The translations under genes and the position numbers were made by a program. The notes below the pieces were generated by a model. It ran no database searches. It was not told the origin of the DNA and saw only the letters and a program-made list of their open reading frames with translations. From Opisthocomus hoazin (Eukaryota; Chordata; Aves; Opisthocomiformes; Opisthocomidae), in assembly GCF_030867145.1 (NCBI RefSeq), contig NC_134427.1, positions 11,493,001 through 11,557,000 of the forward strand: a DNA stretch of 64,000 nt, read 5' to 3'. Shown in pieces: positions 27,301-37,826 of this stretch (positions are counted from its first letter, which is position 1; every line of letters starts with the position of its first letter).

Positions 27301-27924
27301 CCCATCGCCACACATCACCTCTCCTGCCATGGAAGACCATTACGACAGATGGAGCCCGAAGTCATGGATTAAATGACCTCAATGGACACTTTCGAGTGAT
27401 GATCCATAGACTAAGGGAATGATATCTGGAGACAGGAGAAGTGGTGGTGATCAACGGTGAAATGGGGGACCTGGGCATGACGTAGATGGTATAGAATAAT
27501 GGGTGGATAATGTCCTGGGTTCGGCCAGGACAGGGTTAATTTTCACCAGGAGCCAGGAGGGAACACAGCTGGGCGGGCTGACCCAACCTGGCCAAACAGA
27601 GCAGGGTGTTCCATACCATGTGCTGTCATGCTGTGTTCTGGTTGGGGGGAGCTGGGCGGCAGGAAGGCAGTCACGGCTCCGGAGCACGTGCAGCGGGTGG
27701 TGAGAGCGGCTCTCTGCGTTCTGTGGTTTGTGTTGTGTATTCTCCTTATCGGTATCGTTGTTGTTGTTCCTGTTCCCTTTGTTTGCTGTTCTGTTAAACT
27801 GCCGTTATCCCGACCCACCAGTTTTTGCCTGTTTCTTTCCATTCTCTTCCCCACCCCAGCGGGGGGAGGGACGGCAGAGCGGCCGCGTGGCCCTTTTATT
27901 GCCGGCCACAGCCAAACTATAACA
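24320..27924 (+). mobile_element. Broken ERVL-type endogenous retrovirus with one LTR, right arm
   Basis: A gag ORF at 24350-25468 (372 residues) has the avian ERVL-like capsid region (VTWLLRCWDNGASSLELEG, LREMAVRELV-like block, FVRSAPSSYANSLAVVYW) and a Pro/Ala-rich linker. A further gag-derived stretch follows at 25.5-25.9 kb. A pol-derived ORF at 26023-26793 opens with the protease motif DTGAQCTL and contains remnants of later pol domains. A 3' LTR (27511-27924) ends the element. No 5' LTR was found. It is a fossil, incomplete and broken in several places. Its family is inferred from gag/pol resemblance and LTR ends. Confidence 0.8.
27511..27924 (+). repeat. ERVL-type LTR, right arm
   Basis: Begins TGTCCTGGGTTCGGCCAGGA, preceded by a purine-rich stretch, and ends CAAACTATAACA. 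It is 414 bases long. A TTTATTG/AATAAA-containing R-like part is visible near the end. It shares the general plan of the 45.8 kb solo LTR but with clearly lower identity. Confidence 0.8.
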
Positions 27925-29590
27925 CAGAGGAACTGGCCCAGTCCCCCATGTTGATGCCCTTGGACAAGGGCAGACGTCTGCACCCTCTGCCCGTGGCTAC
28001 CACGGCACGCCAGGCTGGGCCTGACTAGCAGAAGCTTAAATACCTCTCAGGGTGAGGGACTGATGGGGTTTAGTCAAGAGCAGGGGGTTTTGGCAACACA
28101 AAATTGGTGAGGACCACAAGCCTGCCCAGGAGCTGACTGAGATGCGGGTGTGGTCAGTCGTACAGGACTGGCTGCTCTGTATGGTCCTGGCTGCCTTCTC
28201 TCTCAGGGCTGCTACCCAGCTCTGCTTGGTGAAGCTGGGACACAGTCCCTGCCTCTGCCAGTGGATGCTCAGGCTCATCCTGCCTCCAGAAACAGGGTGT
28301 GTGTTGTGGCACAGTTGTCCAGTGACACAGGGTTACATCAGAGAAGAAGCTGTGTGCACCAGAGCCCCCTCTGCATCCTTTTCAAAGAGAAACGGCTGAA
28401 ATCTCTGCAGGCGACTGAGCAGCCTTCACCAACCAGCCCTGAGCAGCTCTGGATGTTCTCCAGCCACCCAGGAAGCAGTGAAGGGGCTGTGCTGAGCGAG
28501 AGCACTGGGAAGGAAGGGGCTGTGGGCAGATGTGGCAGAGCTGCCAAGCTCTGGCATCCATTACTGGAAGCATCTCTTGACCTTTATCTTGTGGGGAATG
28601 GAGACCGGACGCTGTTTCCTCCCAGTGCGACACGGATCTGAGATGCATCGCAGCCTCCCCCAAGCCACAGACAGACCTGTGCAGGAAAGGGCTGGACCAG
28701 CACAAAGCCGTCTGCCTCTCGGCCAGGGGATGGCCTGCCTCGTCACCACCCTGCAAAGAGCCCTGCTGTGGCCGGGGCTGCCTGGCCGAATCCTCCCGGG
28801 CATCGCAGATCTTACTCTTTTTCATGGCTCAGTCGCCAGGATTGCCTGGGCTGGGTGATCCAGTGATCACGCAGCTATCTGGTGACTCCAGGAAGACAAA
28901 ACACATCCCTGCCACCCCTTTCTAGTATAGCCCAAACAGGTTATTTTGCAGTCCAATGTGTGCGAGGTGCTTCGATGCTGATCTCCAGCCAGAGAAGCCG
29001 TGGGCCAGGGCTGGTTCTAATTCCGGCTTCTCCCGTGCCGGATGGAGAGCCCCCAGCATGCAGCCCCCACCCTGAGCTAGACATGGGGGATGTATGCAGG
29101 TATTGCAGCTGGGCAGACGGGCACCACTCTCTGAAAAAGTTGCCAGCACATAACAGAAATGGGCAGCAGCATGCTGAAGAGAGCACCTGAGCAGGGACAT
29201 CTGTTGGTGCTGAATGGGCACGTCTGTTGGTGCTGAATGCAGTGAGGCACCCCGTGATCTTCTAGGCCCCCGACCTAGTCCATTGTTTTCTCATCCTAAT
29301 CTGAATTTACAGGCTCCCCAGGGATTCCCACCGAAGAAATCTGGGCCACAGGTCCCACTGTGTGCAGCTGCAAAACATGGTCCTCCTAGCTGGCTCTCTT
29401 CTGCTTCTGGTGCTGACTGCCCTGATCTTCTCCACTCACTGCAAGCCCGTTGTGTGATTTGCTGTACTGCTTATGCTGAGCTTGCTTAGCGTAACTTGCT
29501 TAGCATTAGCAGCTAAGTTTGCTGAACCCTTAGGCTGCAAGCTGTGAACTTTTACCTGGGTATGCTGGACTTTTACCTAGCCAAGTAGAA
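27925..29590. other. Unidentified segment between the two retroviral fossils (right)
   Basis: Mirror of 13,297-14,962. The longest open frame is 163 codons (28150-28641 +), with no recognised similarity and competing frames on both strands. It is possibly derived from untranslated or terminal parts of the ERV1 element, or an older unique insert. Confidence 0.4.
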
Positions 29591-32500
29591 GGCGGCCCCA
29601 GAGTCAGTTTGAGCTGGAAGATAAGGAAGCAAGGAAGGCCGCTACCATCAGCAGCTGACACGCTAACCTTAGAGATAAGAGAAGAAACGGCCCGCCTGGA
29701 GGTAGTGAAGGGATTCAATGAAGGACAGGAAGACCCCGGACCCTAAGACTACTACTGGTCAGAACCGTCACGTGAGGAGTGGGCAACTTAGATTGTAAGG
29801 GTAGAATTGCTCAGGGGTTTCTTTTTTCGGAATCCCTCTATGGAGGCACACAGCTCGAGCTGCTCCAGGATCCCAGGGTTGGCATGAAGAATCCTTTCAG
29901 TGATTATCTTAAAGAAGATTCCACCAGAATTAATTTCCCGAATCTGTTATTGAGAGAATTGTTCTGTCCAGACAGAAAGATAGTTCAAAAGAATATGGAA
30001 TTAACGCTACAGGGAGGTCGAAATTGGGCCGCCTGGACTCAGGGTGATCCCACTTGGGGTTATAATAATCGAACGGATAGCGAGAATTGCCAAACGGTGG
30101 TTAGAAATCTGATAAATGTGATTAGAGCTTTGGAGGAGATGAGAGTAAATTGAAGTAAAGCACAGGAATGTAGACAGAGGCCATAGGAACACCCCAGCGA
30201 CTACTGGGGAAGAGCGTGTCAGGCTTTGTTGAGGTCTGGGGGAATGACTCTCCAGAATTTTGATAATGAAGTGGCAGCAGGTGTGTTTGTGGCCCAAGCT
30301 GCCTTTGACATCCAGAACTATTTTAACAATCGCATGCCAGGGTGGCAAGGAGAAAAACTGAAAGATATTATCTTACCTGGAGGTCTGTGCTTGTAGAATA
30401 TGTAGATCATTTGTTAGTTGCCAGCAAGACGTACGAAGATTGCTGGAAATCTATTTATTTATACTTGATATTACTTGTCTGTGTACTGCTTTAGCAGGAA
30501 AACATAACTGTGGATCTCTTTCTAAGCTTCAGGTGTGTCAGCAGGAAGTAAAATATTTAGGATTGATATTAAAAGAAGGACAAAGATTAGCAGACCCAGA
30601 ACGGGTCCAGGCTATTGTAGAAATACCTGGACTGGTAACAAAGAAGCAATTGCAAGGATTTTTGGGTGCAGTAGGATACTGCAGAGCCTGGATACCAGGG
30701 CCAGGGGAGTTAAGTAAGCCGTGGACAGAAGCTACAAAGGCAGAGGAATTGGTGTGTATACGGTGGGGTCCAGAGAGAGAAAAGGCTTTTCAAGCTATGG
30801 AAGGAGCTTTAGCTCCTGCTCCATCACTGGGATTGCCAGATTACTCCAAGTCCTTTGAACTATTTGTGCATTAGAACCAAGGAGTAGCCAGCGGAGTCCT
30901 CATTCAAAAGCTATGTCCGCACCACCACCCTGTGGCTCATTACTCAACTCAGCTGGATCCTGTAGTGGCAGGGAATAATCTCCATGTTAGAGTGGTAGCG
31001 GCAACGGTGACTGTCATGAAAAGAAGGACACTACTAGTCCTGGGTCACCCGACAATGGTGTATGTCCCGCATGAAGCGGGAACTGATTCTGAAGCAATGT
31101 GCTACCCAAGTATTGTCCCCATCAAGAGCACATTGTTGTGAGTTAATGATTTTAAATGCAGATAATGTTACTTTAAAAGGATGTCATGTTTTGAATCCAG
31201 CAGCTTTAGTGCCTGTTCGCTCCAATGGTGAGCTGCATCGTGATTGTGCTAAGGTAGTGTTCCTCTCCAGCCACCTACGGGAAGATCTGCAGGATCAACC
31301 TCTAGAGAACTCGGATCTATCCCTTTTTACCAATGGGTCGGCGTGGTATGTGTGAATGGAGAATGACACATGGGCTGTGCAGTGGTGAGAAACTTAGAGG
31401 TACTTGAAGCAGAACGTCCAGAACTCTCAAGGAGTGCCCAAGGGCTGAATTAACTGCATGAGCAAGAGCAGCCTGGTGGGGACGTTATCAGTGGGTAACT
31501 ATTTATACTGCTTTTGGAGTGTGTCATGCAATGGGTACGCTATGGAAAGAACGAGGTTCCGTACCTTGGTGGGAAAAAGTATTTCTGATGCAACTGAAAT
31601 CTGAATGCTGTTGGAAGCTATTAAGCTTCCAAGGGAAACTACTGCAGTACACTGTCCAGCTCATACCAAAGGATCCAGCAAAACCGAAAGAAATAATGAA
31701 TTGGCAGATAAAGCAGCTGTATGAGTCCGTACAGGCAGAACACAGGAACAACCACAAAGCCATGGATGAAATGCAAAGAGTCAATTTATTTTCGTCACCT
31801 CGCCAACCGGGGGATCTCCGAAGCAGCACCTGGGACGGAGGCACACAAGCGGGGACACAAGGACTGCTGAGCTCGGGCCATGCTAAAGGATCACCAACCC
31901 TGCTGTTTTTGCTGGTTTATCCAGGATTTGGACAGGTGTAATTTACACTGTGCCACTGATGTGCATAGCAGGGCAGGAATTTCACACATGTCTGATAGGG
32001 TGCCTCTAAGTCTACCATCTGCCATTTATTATCTAAACACAGATGTTGTACTTTTCAAGCACACAAGACTAAACAACAATCAATATGATATATTTATTTT
32101 TCTACACTCCAGCTGCAAGCCACTTGAGCATGTTTACTATCCTATCCCACAGCAGCTAACACTGCTGCCCTCCAACCTCTACATGAGTGGACCACCGTAA
32201 CAACTCCCTCTGCTGATGACTGGCCAGACATCAATCAACCCAGCCCAAATATACGCAGCCATCACTTCAGGAAGAACAGGCTCCTCGGCAAAGCTGGGAG
32301 GCTGTGAAAGATAAAGTTTTCTGATGCAAAACCCAAACAGGAAGCTGGAGAACAACCATGGACATACTTGCCATTCCAAAGACTGCAAATTGGTTATGCT
32401 AATGTGCCTTCTGTGAGCAGGTTTCAGCACCTGCTGGTAAGCATGGACCAACTCTCAGGATGGGTAGAAGCTTTTCCCACCAGGAAAGCTTGTACTGCGG

Positions 32501-33150
32501 GAGAGGTCAAAGCACTTCTGCAGGAAACCATTCCCAGACACGGAATACCTGAAACCATAGAATCCAATAGGGGTTCTCATTTTTTTCAGGGGGAGTATTA
32601 AACACTTATAAATGTTTAGGGATACAGCAACAGCTACGTATTCCATATCATCCACAGTCCTCAGGAAAGGTGGAAAGAATGAACGGGACTCTCAAAGAGC
32701 AATGGCTCAAACTCGTAGTCAGGCAAGTTTGAAATTGATACCAGTGACTGTAGGAAATGTAACAGATGTAGCGGATGTAGATAACAATTATCACTTTAGG
32801 TCCTCAGAACCATTGCACAGCCAAAGGAAGTCTTGGTTCTTTGTGAAGAATGGGGACGGTTGTAAGATAAGAGACTCCTGAATAATCCCTTTAGGTGGCT
32901 CGGCCTTGGGAGAGCAGATGCGCAAACTACAGAGATAAGGAGTCTGCAAGAAGAGCGTGAGACCGGAACGAAGCGAGTGAGTTACCTGATTTGTACTGGG
33001 GACAGGAAAACATCTACAAGAAAACAGGGCAGAAGCTCAGTGGTTTCAGCCAGTACCAGTGGGAATGCAAGTACATGGTATGTGGTCTGGAGATGCAGTG
33101 ATGGTAAAAGACCACTCTTGCAAAAAACGTTGCAATCTAAATAAGAGGGT
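29590..33150 (+). mobile_element. Broken ERV1 (gamma-like) endogenous retrovirus, right arm
   Basis: A gag-like ORF lies at 29779-30153. Reverse transcriptase thumb/connection homology at 30440-30874 shows the gamma-retroviral signature YLGLILKEGQRLADPE, then GFLGAVGYCRAWIPG and LGLPDYSKSFELF. Connection/RNase H-proximal homology lies at 30932-31355, and an integrase core fragment at 32368-32601 (SGWVEAFPTRKA, RHGIPETIESNRGSHF). The order gag-pol is preserved; env was not recognised. The element is old and has many breaks. The ends are approximate because no LTR pair was found. Confidence 0.75.
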
Positions 33151-33159
33151 CTGTACGCT

Positions 33160-35250
33160 GTGTTACGAACTTCTTTCTTTGCTGTAAGGATTGCAGAAAA
33201 GGATAACCAGATTCACCACTCTCCCATGAAACGGCTGCCACAAAGCGATCCCTCCCGCCGAGGGTCAGCTGTGGCACCAGGCTCAGGGGGTGTGGGACAG
33301 TCTGTCCCAGGCGCTGCACAAGGGCTGCGGCCTTGGGGGTTCCCACCTGCAGGGTCCAGCAACTGGGGAGACTGGAATCCAGGGGCCGGCTACTGGGCAG
33401 GCGCAGTGTCTGAGCCCAGCTGCTGGAGGGGTCCACTTTGCCCACACGGGTACACTGAGTGTCACTGGTGGCCTTCCTGGGGGGAAAGGCCCTGGCGCTG
33501 ACACCGAGGGTCACTGAATGGACAGCGGACTGTGGTCTGCAGGGGCCGCTTGGCCTGGGTGCACTTGGTGCTGGCAGCTGGGTGCGGGGGGCTGCAGGGC
33601 CGGGGCTCTGTGTGAGGAGTGCGGGGGCTGCCCTGTGGCACACACGGCCGGTGCCAGCCGGCTCTGCGAGGGCTCAGCGCAGCCCCAGCTCAGCCCGTCA
33701 GCGAGGCGGGGGGTGCCTCTGGGAGAACGTCCAGCGAAGGGTCCAGGGGCGAGAGAGGGGGCCGGACTGGGGGACGCCGCAGGGTGCCCAGTCCCAGGAG
33801 AGCGGCTCCGTCAGGAGGCAGCATCTCCCCTGGGTGCCCGCTGCAGGTGCCCAGCACAGGACCCCAGAGATGCCCGAGAAGCAGGAGGCGAACACTCACT
33901 GCCAGCCCAGCCAGGGGCTGCGCAGCCTGCAGGAGGGCCGGCAGGCGAGGGACGGGGCTCGAGGGGCAGTCGGGCGGCGGGACACAGGGACAGCCGGGGG
34001 CGAGACAGCCAGCCCTGAGCACCTGCGGCCTGGGCGCAGCCATGCTGGGCCGCAAGAGGTCTGTGCGGCGCAGGGCCGGCTGTGGGAGGGTCGTGGCCCG
34101 CGCAGCCCCGCAGCCATGGCCCGGAGGCAGAGAGCAGCGCAGAGCCGAGCTCACCCTGGCTGTAGTGGCCGGGAGCGGCCTTGAAGCCGGGGCCGGGCTT
34201 GCCGGCACCGCGGGGGTCACTGTGCGGACGCAGCGGCCTCCATCCCGCACCTCCTCCTCCTCCCCACAGGTGCTCCGCAGGCAGCCCCAGGCCGAGGGGC
34301 AGCGCAGCCGGACCACAGCCTCGTCCCTCCACGGGGACGAGCTGCCACCGCTCCCCTTCCCGGCCAGCTGACAGAGCTCTTGCAGCCGTGGCACACAGGT
34401 AAGGACCTTGGGGGAGGCAGGGCCGACCACCTCCCCGGCCCTGGGAGGTGCCGATGGGAAGGCGGCAGGCGCTGGAGGGGACAGTGCGACCGGCCCCCCA
34501 GCAAGCTGAGACCCCTGTGCTGTGCCCGGCAGGCTGCACGGGCATGCCGGGGGTGCTCCCGAGGCGTGGGGGGCAGCCACGCATGGAGCAGCCGTCTCCC
34601 CAGCCGGCTCTGGGAACAGGGCAGCAGCCGCCTGCGGCGCTGAGCCGTGCCCTCAGGGCTGGCAGGACAGCCCGGCTGCAGGGGGTTTGCCCCGGGGACG
34701 TGAGGGTGAGAGGACCACAGCCACGTGGCCTTTCTCCACGTCTTCTCTTGCAGACAGACAGGCTGGAGGGCTGGGAGGCACGACCCCGCAGCAGGGCCGC
34801 ACGGGGACAAAGAGTGCCCACGCCAGCCTTGCCGCCTGTCCCCAGGCTTGAAGCGGCGCAGGCAGCTGCAGCCCGGTATGCACTTGCAGCTCCAACAGCA
34901 GGAGCCACGGATGTCACCAAGCTGCCCACTCTGCCAGCAGCAGCAACCTCCAGATCTTCTGCGAGAGGCAGAGCACATGCTGTGGGCCCTGCAGCCAGCG
35001 GCCACTGAGAGGTGGTCCAACCTACTCGGGGCATCCTTGGTGACCGAGCCATGGCAGGGAGTGCTCAGAGGTGGGGGCCTGCCCCACACGGCCGCCCAGC
35101 CTGTAATGCAGCTCTGGAGTCAGCACTCCGGTCATTGGTATCAGGGTACCTGAGTCACATCCTAGCCTCAAGCCAGGGACCCGGCCAGCAGCTTGGACAC
35201 CTTGGGCACACCACTGGTCTGGCAGAACCTGCAAGGATAGCCCAGGGGCA
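33160..35250 (+). other. GC-rich part of the arm with candidate exons, unidentified (right)
   Basis: GC-rich sequence with splice-like signals on the plus strand. A polypyrimidine acceptor CTCCTCCTCCTCCCCACAG is followed by a possible exon 34270-34398 ending CACACAG|GTAAGG. A second acceptor TCTTCTCTTGCAG precedes a possible exon from 34754. One frame of the latter contains a CPLC motif and a Gln-rich stretch (CPLCQQQQPPDLL) followed by EAEHMLWALQPAATERW. These could be upstream exons of the acidic-repeat gene. I recognise no family and cannot choose a frame with confidence. Confidence 0.35.
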
Positions 35251-36845
35251 GGCCGCCATGGGTGGCGAAGCGCCTGCAGCTCAGCCAGGACCTCATCTCC
35301 ATGTTCCGGCGGGAACCAGGACTGCTGGCAAGGCCCATGCACCAGTTTCCCCAGGGAGACACACCAGCAAAGTGCACAGGGCACGGCTGGTGGCACGGCA
35401 GGGCCATCGGCTGCCACCCTTGTGACTTGTCCCTGGCAAGCCGCTGTGCACATGGCCTGCAGATGCCCCAAAGCATCTTGTGGTCGTGCACATCAAGATG
35501 GAGAGTCGGGAGGAGCTGGAAGAAGAGGATGACCACAAAACATCTGAACGCCTGTTGGGGCAGAGTCAGCTGGAGGAAGACATCTCCATCCATAGCCTCT
35601 GGGCCAGCCCTAGTCCGGCGAGACTCAGCCAGGAGCCACACGCAGGCAGCACCCAGCAGCATGGCCAGAGACACCGCAGGAGAGGCAGACGACCACCCTC
35701 GGCGCGCATCTCCTGCCCCGCCAGCGCACTCAGACAGAGAGCCAGCAGCCTTTTGCCTGGCCGGAGGCCCCGCGGAGCAGGGGCACAGCGAGCCTCTGCC
35801 CACATCAGCGCCTGAAGATGGACAGTCGTGGGCTCCTCCCTTGCCTGCGGCCGTGCTCCAGGCAGCAGATGATAGTGCCAATGCTGCGGGCACTGCTGAG
35901 GGCATCCTGGGTGACCAGGACTTGGCAGCGGGCGTGGAGAGCCAGGGGCCTGCCAGCATTTGGCCCCCTTACCAGTGGCACTGCTCTGGAGGACCTGGAG
36001 GAAGAGTGGGAAGAGGTGCCTGGCAGAGACGCTGCAGGAGAGGCAGCAAGCGACATAAAGAGCGCGTCTCTTGCCCCATTAGCAGATGAAGATGCAGTGC
36101 CAGCAGCAGAGTCTTGCCTGGCTGGAGGGCCCAGGGACGCAGCGAGCCTCTCCCCTCAGCAATGCCTGAGGACACCAGCTTTGCAACTGGTCCCTCTCCT
36201 GGAGCTCCCTGCGAAGAGGGGCACAGCGTGACTGTCCCTGCACCAGCGCCCCCAGATGCTCAGTCAGTGGCTCCTCCCCTGCCTGCAGCCGTGCCCCAGC
36301 TGGCCGGTGCTGGTGCCAAATCTGTGGGCGCTGCTGAGGGCGTCCTGAGAGACCGGGGCTTGGCAGCGAGGGTGGAGAGCCAAGGGCCTCCTGTCCCTGT
36401 CAGCCCCATAGCCTCTGATGCTGATCTGGGAGACTTGGAGGAGGAGCGGGAAGAGGTCCCTGACAAAGACGCTGCAGGAGAGGAAGACGGCGACACACAG
36501 AGCGCGTCCCTCGCCCCATCAGAGGACGCCGGCACAGAGGCAGCGGCTTCTCCCCTGGCCGGAGGTCCCGGGCACGAGGGGCACAGAGCACCTGTCCCCG
36601 CCCAGCCTCTCGCCTACAGCTCTCCTTCCCTCGTAGGCATCGCTGCCCTCCCGCGTGCCCCAGCTCGCCAACGATGGTCGTCCATCCTCAGGACAGCTCG
36701 TCGGGCTCTGCGCAGGGCTTTCCGCTGCAGCTGCCTCACGGGAAAGTGAGAGCAGGGGTGCCCAGCAGCCAGCGCCTTGCCGGTGCGCTTGCCTGGCCGT
36801 GCCCTGCGCCTGACCGGTGCAGCCTGCCCTGTGTCCGTATTAAAT
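35250..36845 (+). repeat. Tandem acidic-protein repeats, right arm
   Basis: At least three degenerate units of about 440 bases read on the plus strand, with blocks in the order acidic (SREELEEEDD; LEDLEEEWEEVPGRDAAGE; LGDLEEEREEVPDKDAAGE), SASLAP-like, LAGGP, (H)SEPLP, PED, APPLPAAV, AEG.L, LAA.VESQG. The coding-like frame changes between units, near 35,950 and near 36,130. These are either boundaries of degenerate repeats or exon edges I cannot resolve. Confidence 0.6.
36114..36749 (+). CDS. Uncharacterised acidic-repeat protein, terminal ORF (right-arm copy)
   Basis: This open frame of 211 residues ends at a stop 90 bases before an ATTAAA poly(A) signal (36839-36844). It contains one full acidic unit and ends with the basic, cysteine-bearing tail RALRRAFRCSCLTGK. 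The tail resembles a membrane-proximal or lipid-modified C-terminus, but that is only a guess. The paired arm keeps the frame open despite several substitutions, which slightly favours coding. The true start is probably upstream. No known domain is recognised, and it might be a decayed gene. Confidence 0.4.
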   Translation: MPGWRAQGRSEPLPSAMPEDTSFATGPSPGAPCEEGHSVTVPAPAPPDAQSVAPPLPAAVPQLAGAGAKSVGAAEGVLRDRGLAARVESQGPPVPVSPIASDADLGDLEEEREEVPDKDAAGEEDGDTQSASLAPSEDAGTEAAASPLAGGPGHEGHRAPVPAQPLAYSSPSLVGIAALPRAPARQRWSSILRTARRALRRAFRCSCLTGK

Positions 36846-37154
36846 TCCTTCTTGGCTCTGTCCTGGGTGCGGGCTGTCGGTCCCACGTGCACGTGTGTGT
36901 GTGTGCGGGGCTGTGAGTACGGCAGCTGGGCTCAGCCCACGGCGCGGAGGGTCCCTGTGCTCCTGGGGCAGGGACTGGAGCGAGCGCGGGTGTGTGCGTG
37001 AGCGTGATGGCCGGCAAAGATCAAGCAGCACGAGGCGGTGAGCAGGTGACGTGGCCTGGGAGCAAGGGGCTGAGCGGGTGTCTGAGGGGCAGCCCGGGTG
37101 TGAGAGACCCCGGGTGTCTCCAGCGGGGAGAGCAGGGAGGGTCGGCCGCCGCAC

Positions 37155-37240
37155 CATGCTCAGTGGGTGCGGGACAGTCTGTGCCGGCAGCTGGACAAGG
37201 GCTGCAGCCTTGGGGGTCCCTCCATGCTGACCAGGGTTCG
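37155..37240 (+). repeat. Direct repeat of arm sequence just outside the right arm
   Basis: GTGCGGGACAGTCTGTGCCG, GCTGGACAAGGGCTGCAG and CCTTGGGGGTCCC closely match the arm segment around 33,285-33,360 (GTGTGGGACAGTCTGTCCCA … CTTGGGGGTTCCC), in the same orientation. It is a short segmental duplicate flanking the palindrome edge. Confidence 0.7.
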
Positions 37241-37826
37241 CTGCCCTGGTGCGGCGAGGACCGTGGGTCGGGCACCGCAGCCGCCCCATTGCCGCCGACG
37301 GACCCAGAGAGCGCAGCTGCCGGGCCGGGAGGCTGCAGCAGCGCCGGGGCACCGTGCCCGGAGGTGCTGCGCGGGCCCCGGAGCACGGCGGGTCTCCCAC
37401 CGAGCAGAGGTGCCCGTGGGGTGCGGGGAGCGGGCCCTTGCTCCCCTGCCGGGGGCTCTTCCACCTGGCGGCGCAACGGGGAAGCCGCGGCCTGGGCCGT
37501 TGCCTCAGCCCGAAACCCGGTACGGGGCTGCGGCGCTGACCGCCCCCGGCCCGCGCGGGAGGCCCGGGCGCGCGGCGGGCGGGGGAGGGGGGGAGCGCCC
37601 TTCATCCCGCGAGACGCGAGCTGAGCCGCGCGCCGCTGGGCCGGCAGCGGGCGGGGCCGCCTCCCGCGGGCGCGGGTGAGGGGGGGGCGCAGGCCGAGCC
37701 GCCGCTGCCTGCAGCAGGGCTGGCCCCGGCGCGGTGGGCTTTCCCGGGTGCGTAGCTGATGTTCCGGGGGCCTGACAGGGGGCTCGCTCCGCTGCTGGCA
37801 GGGGCGCAGCCCCTCTCCTTCCCACC
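37241..37826 (+). promoter_or_regulatory. CpG-island promoter of TRMT2B
   Basis: Strongly CpG-rich, with G-runs near 37,580-37,690. It ends about 100 bases before the TRMT2B start codon. The palindrome edge lies 0.7 kb upstream of that codon. Confidence 0.6.

Larger units (their letters stand above)
21619..37149 (-). repeat. Right arm of the giant palindrome (about 15.5 kb)
   Basis: Reverse complement of 5738-21261. It carries the same gene and element order with every strand flipped. Outside 37149 the sequence is unrelated to that outside 5738: TRMT2B promoter here, F8A fragment and DKC1 there. The repeat is therefore a true inverted duplication with distinct unique flanks. Confidence 0.97.

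Noticed and set aside
5738-37149. Explaining the palindrome as a folded-read or haplotype assembly artefact
   Set aside because: Not proven wrong, but disfavoured: the flanks are different unique genes, the spacer is unique, and the arms carry distinct substitutions and a length difference. Kept as the main caveat.
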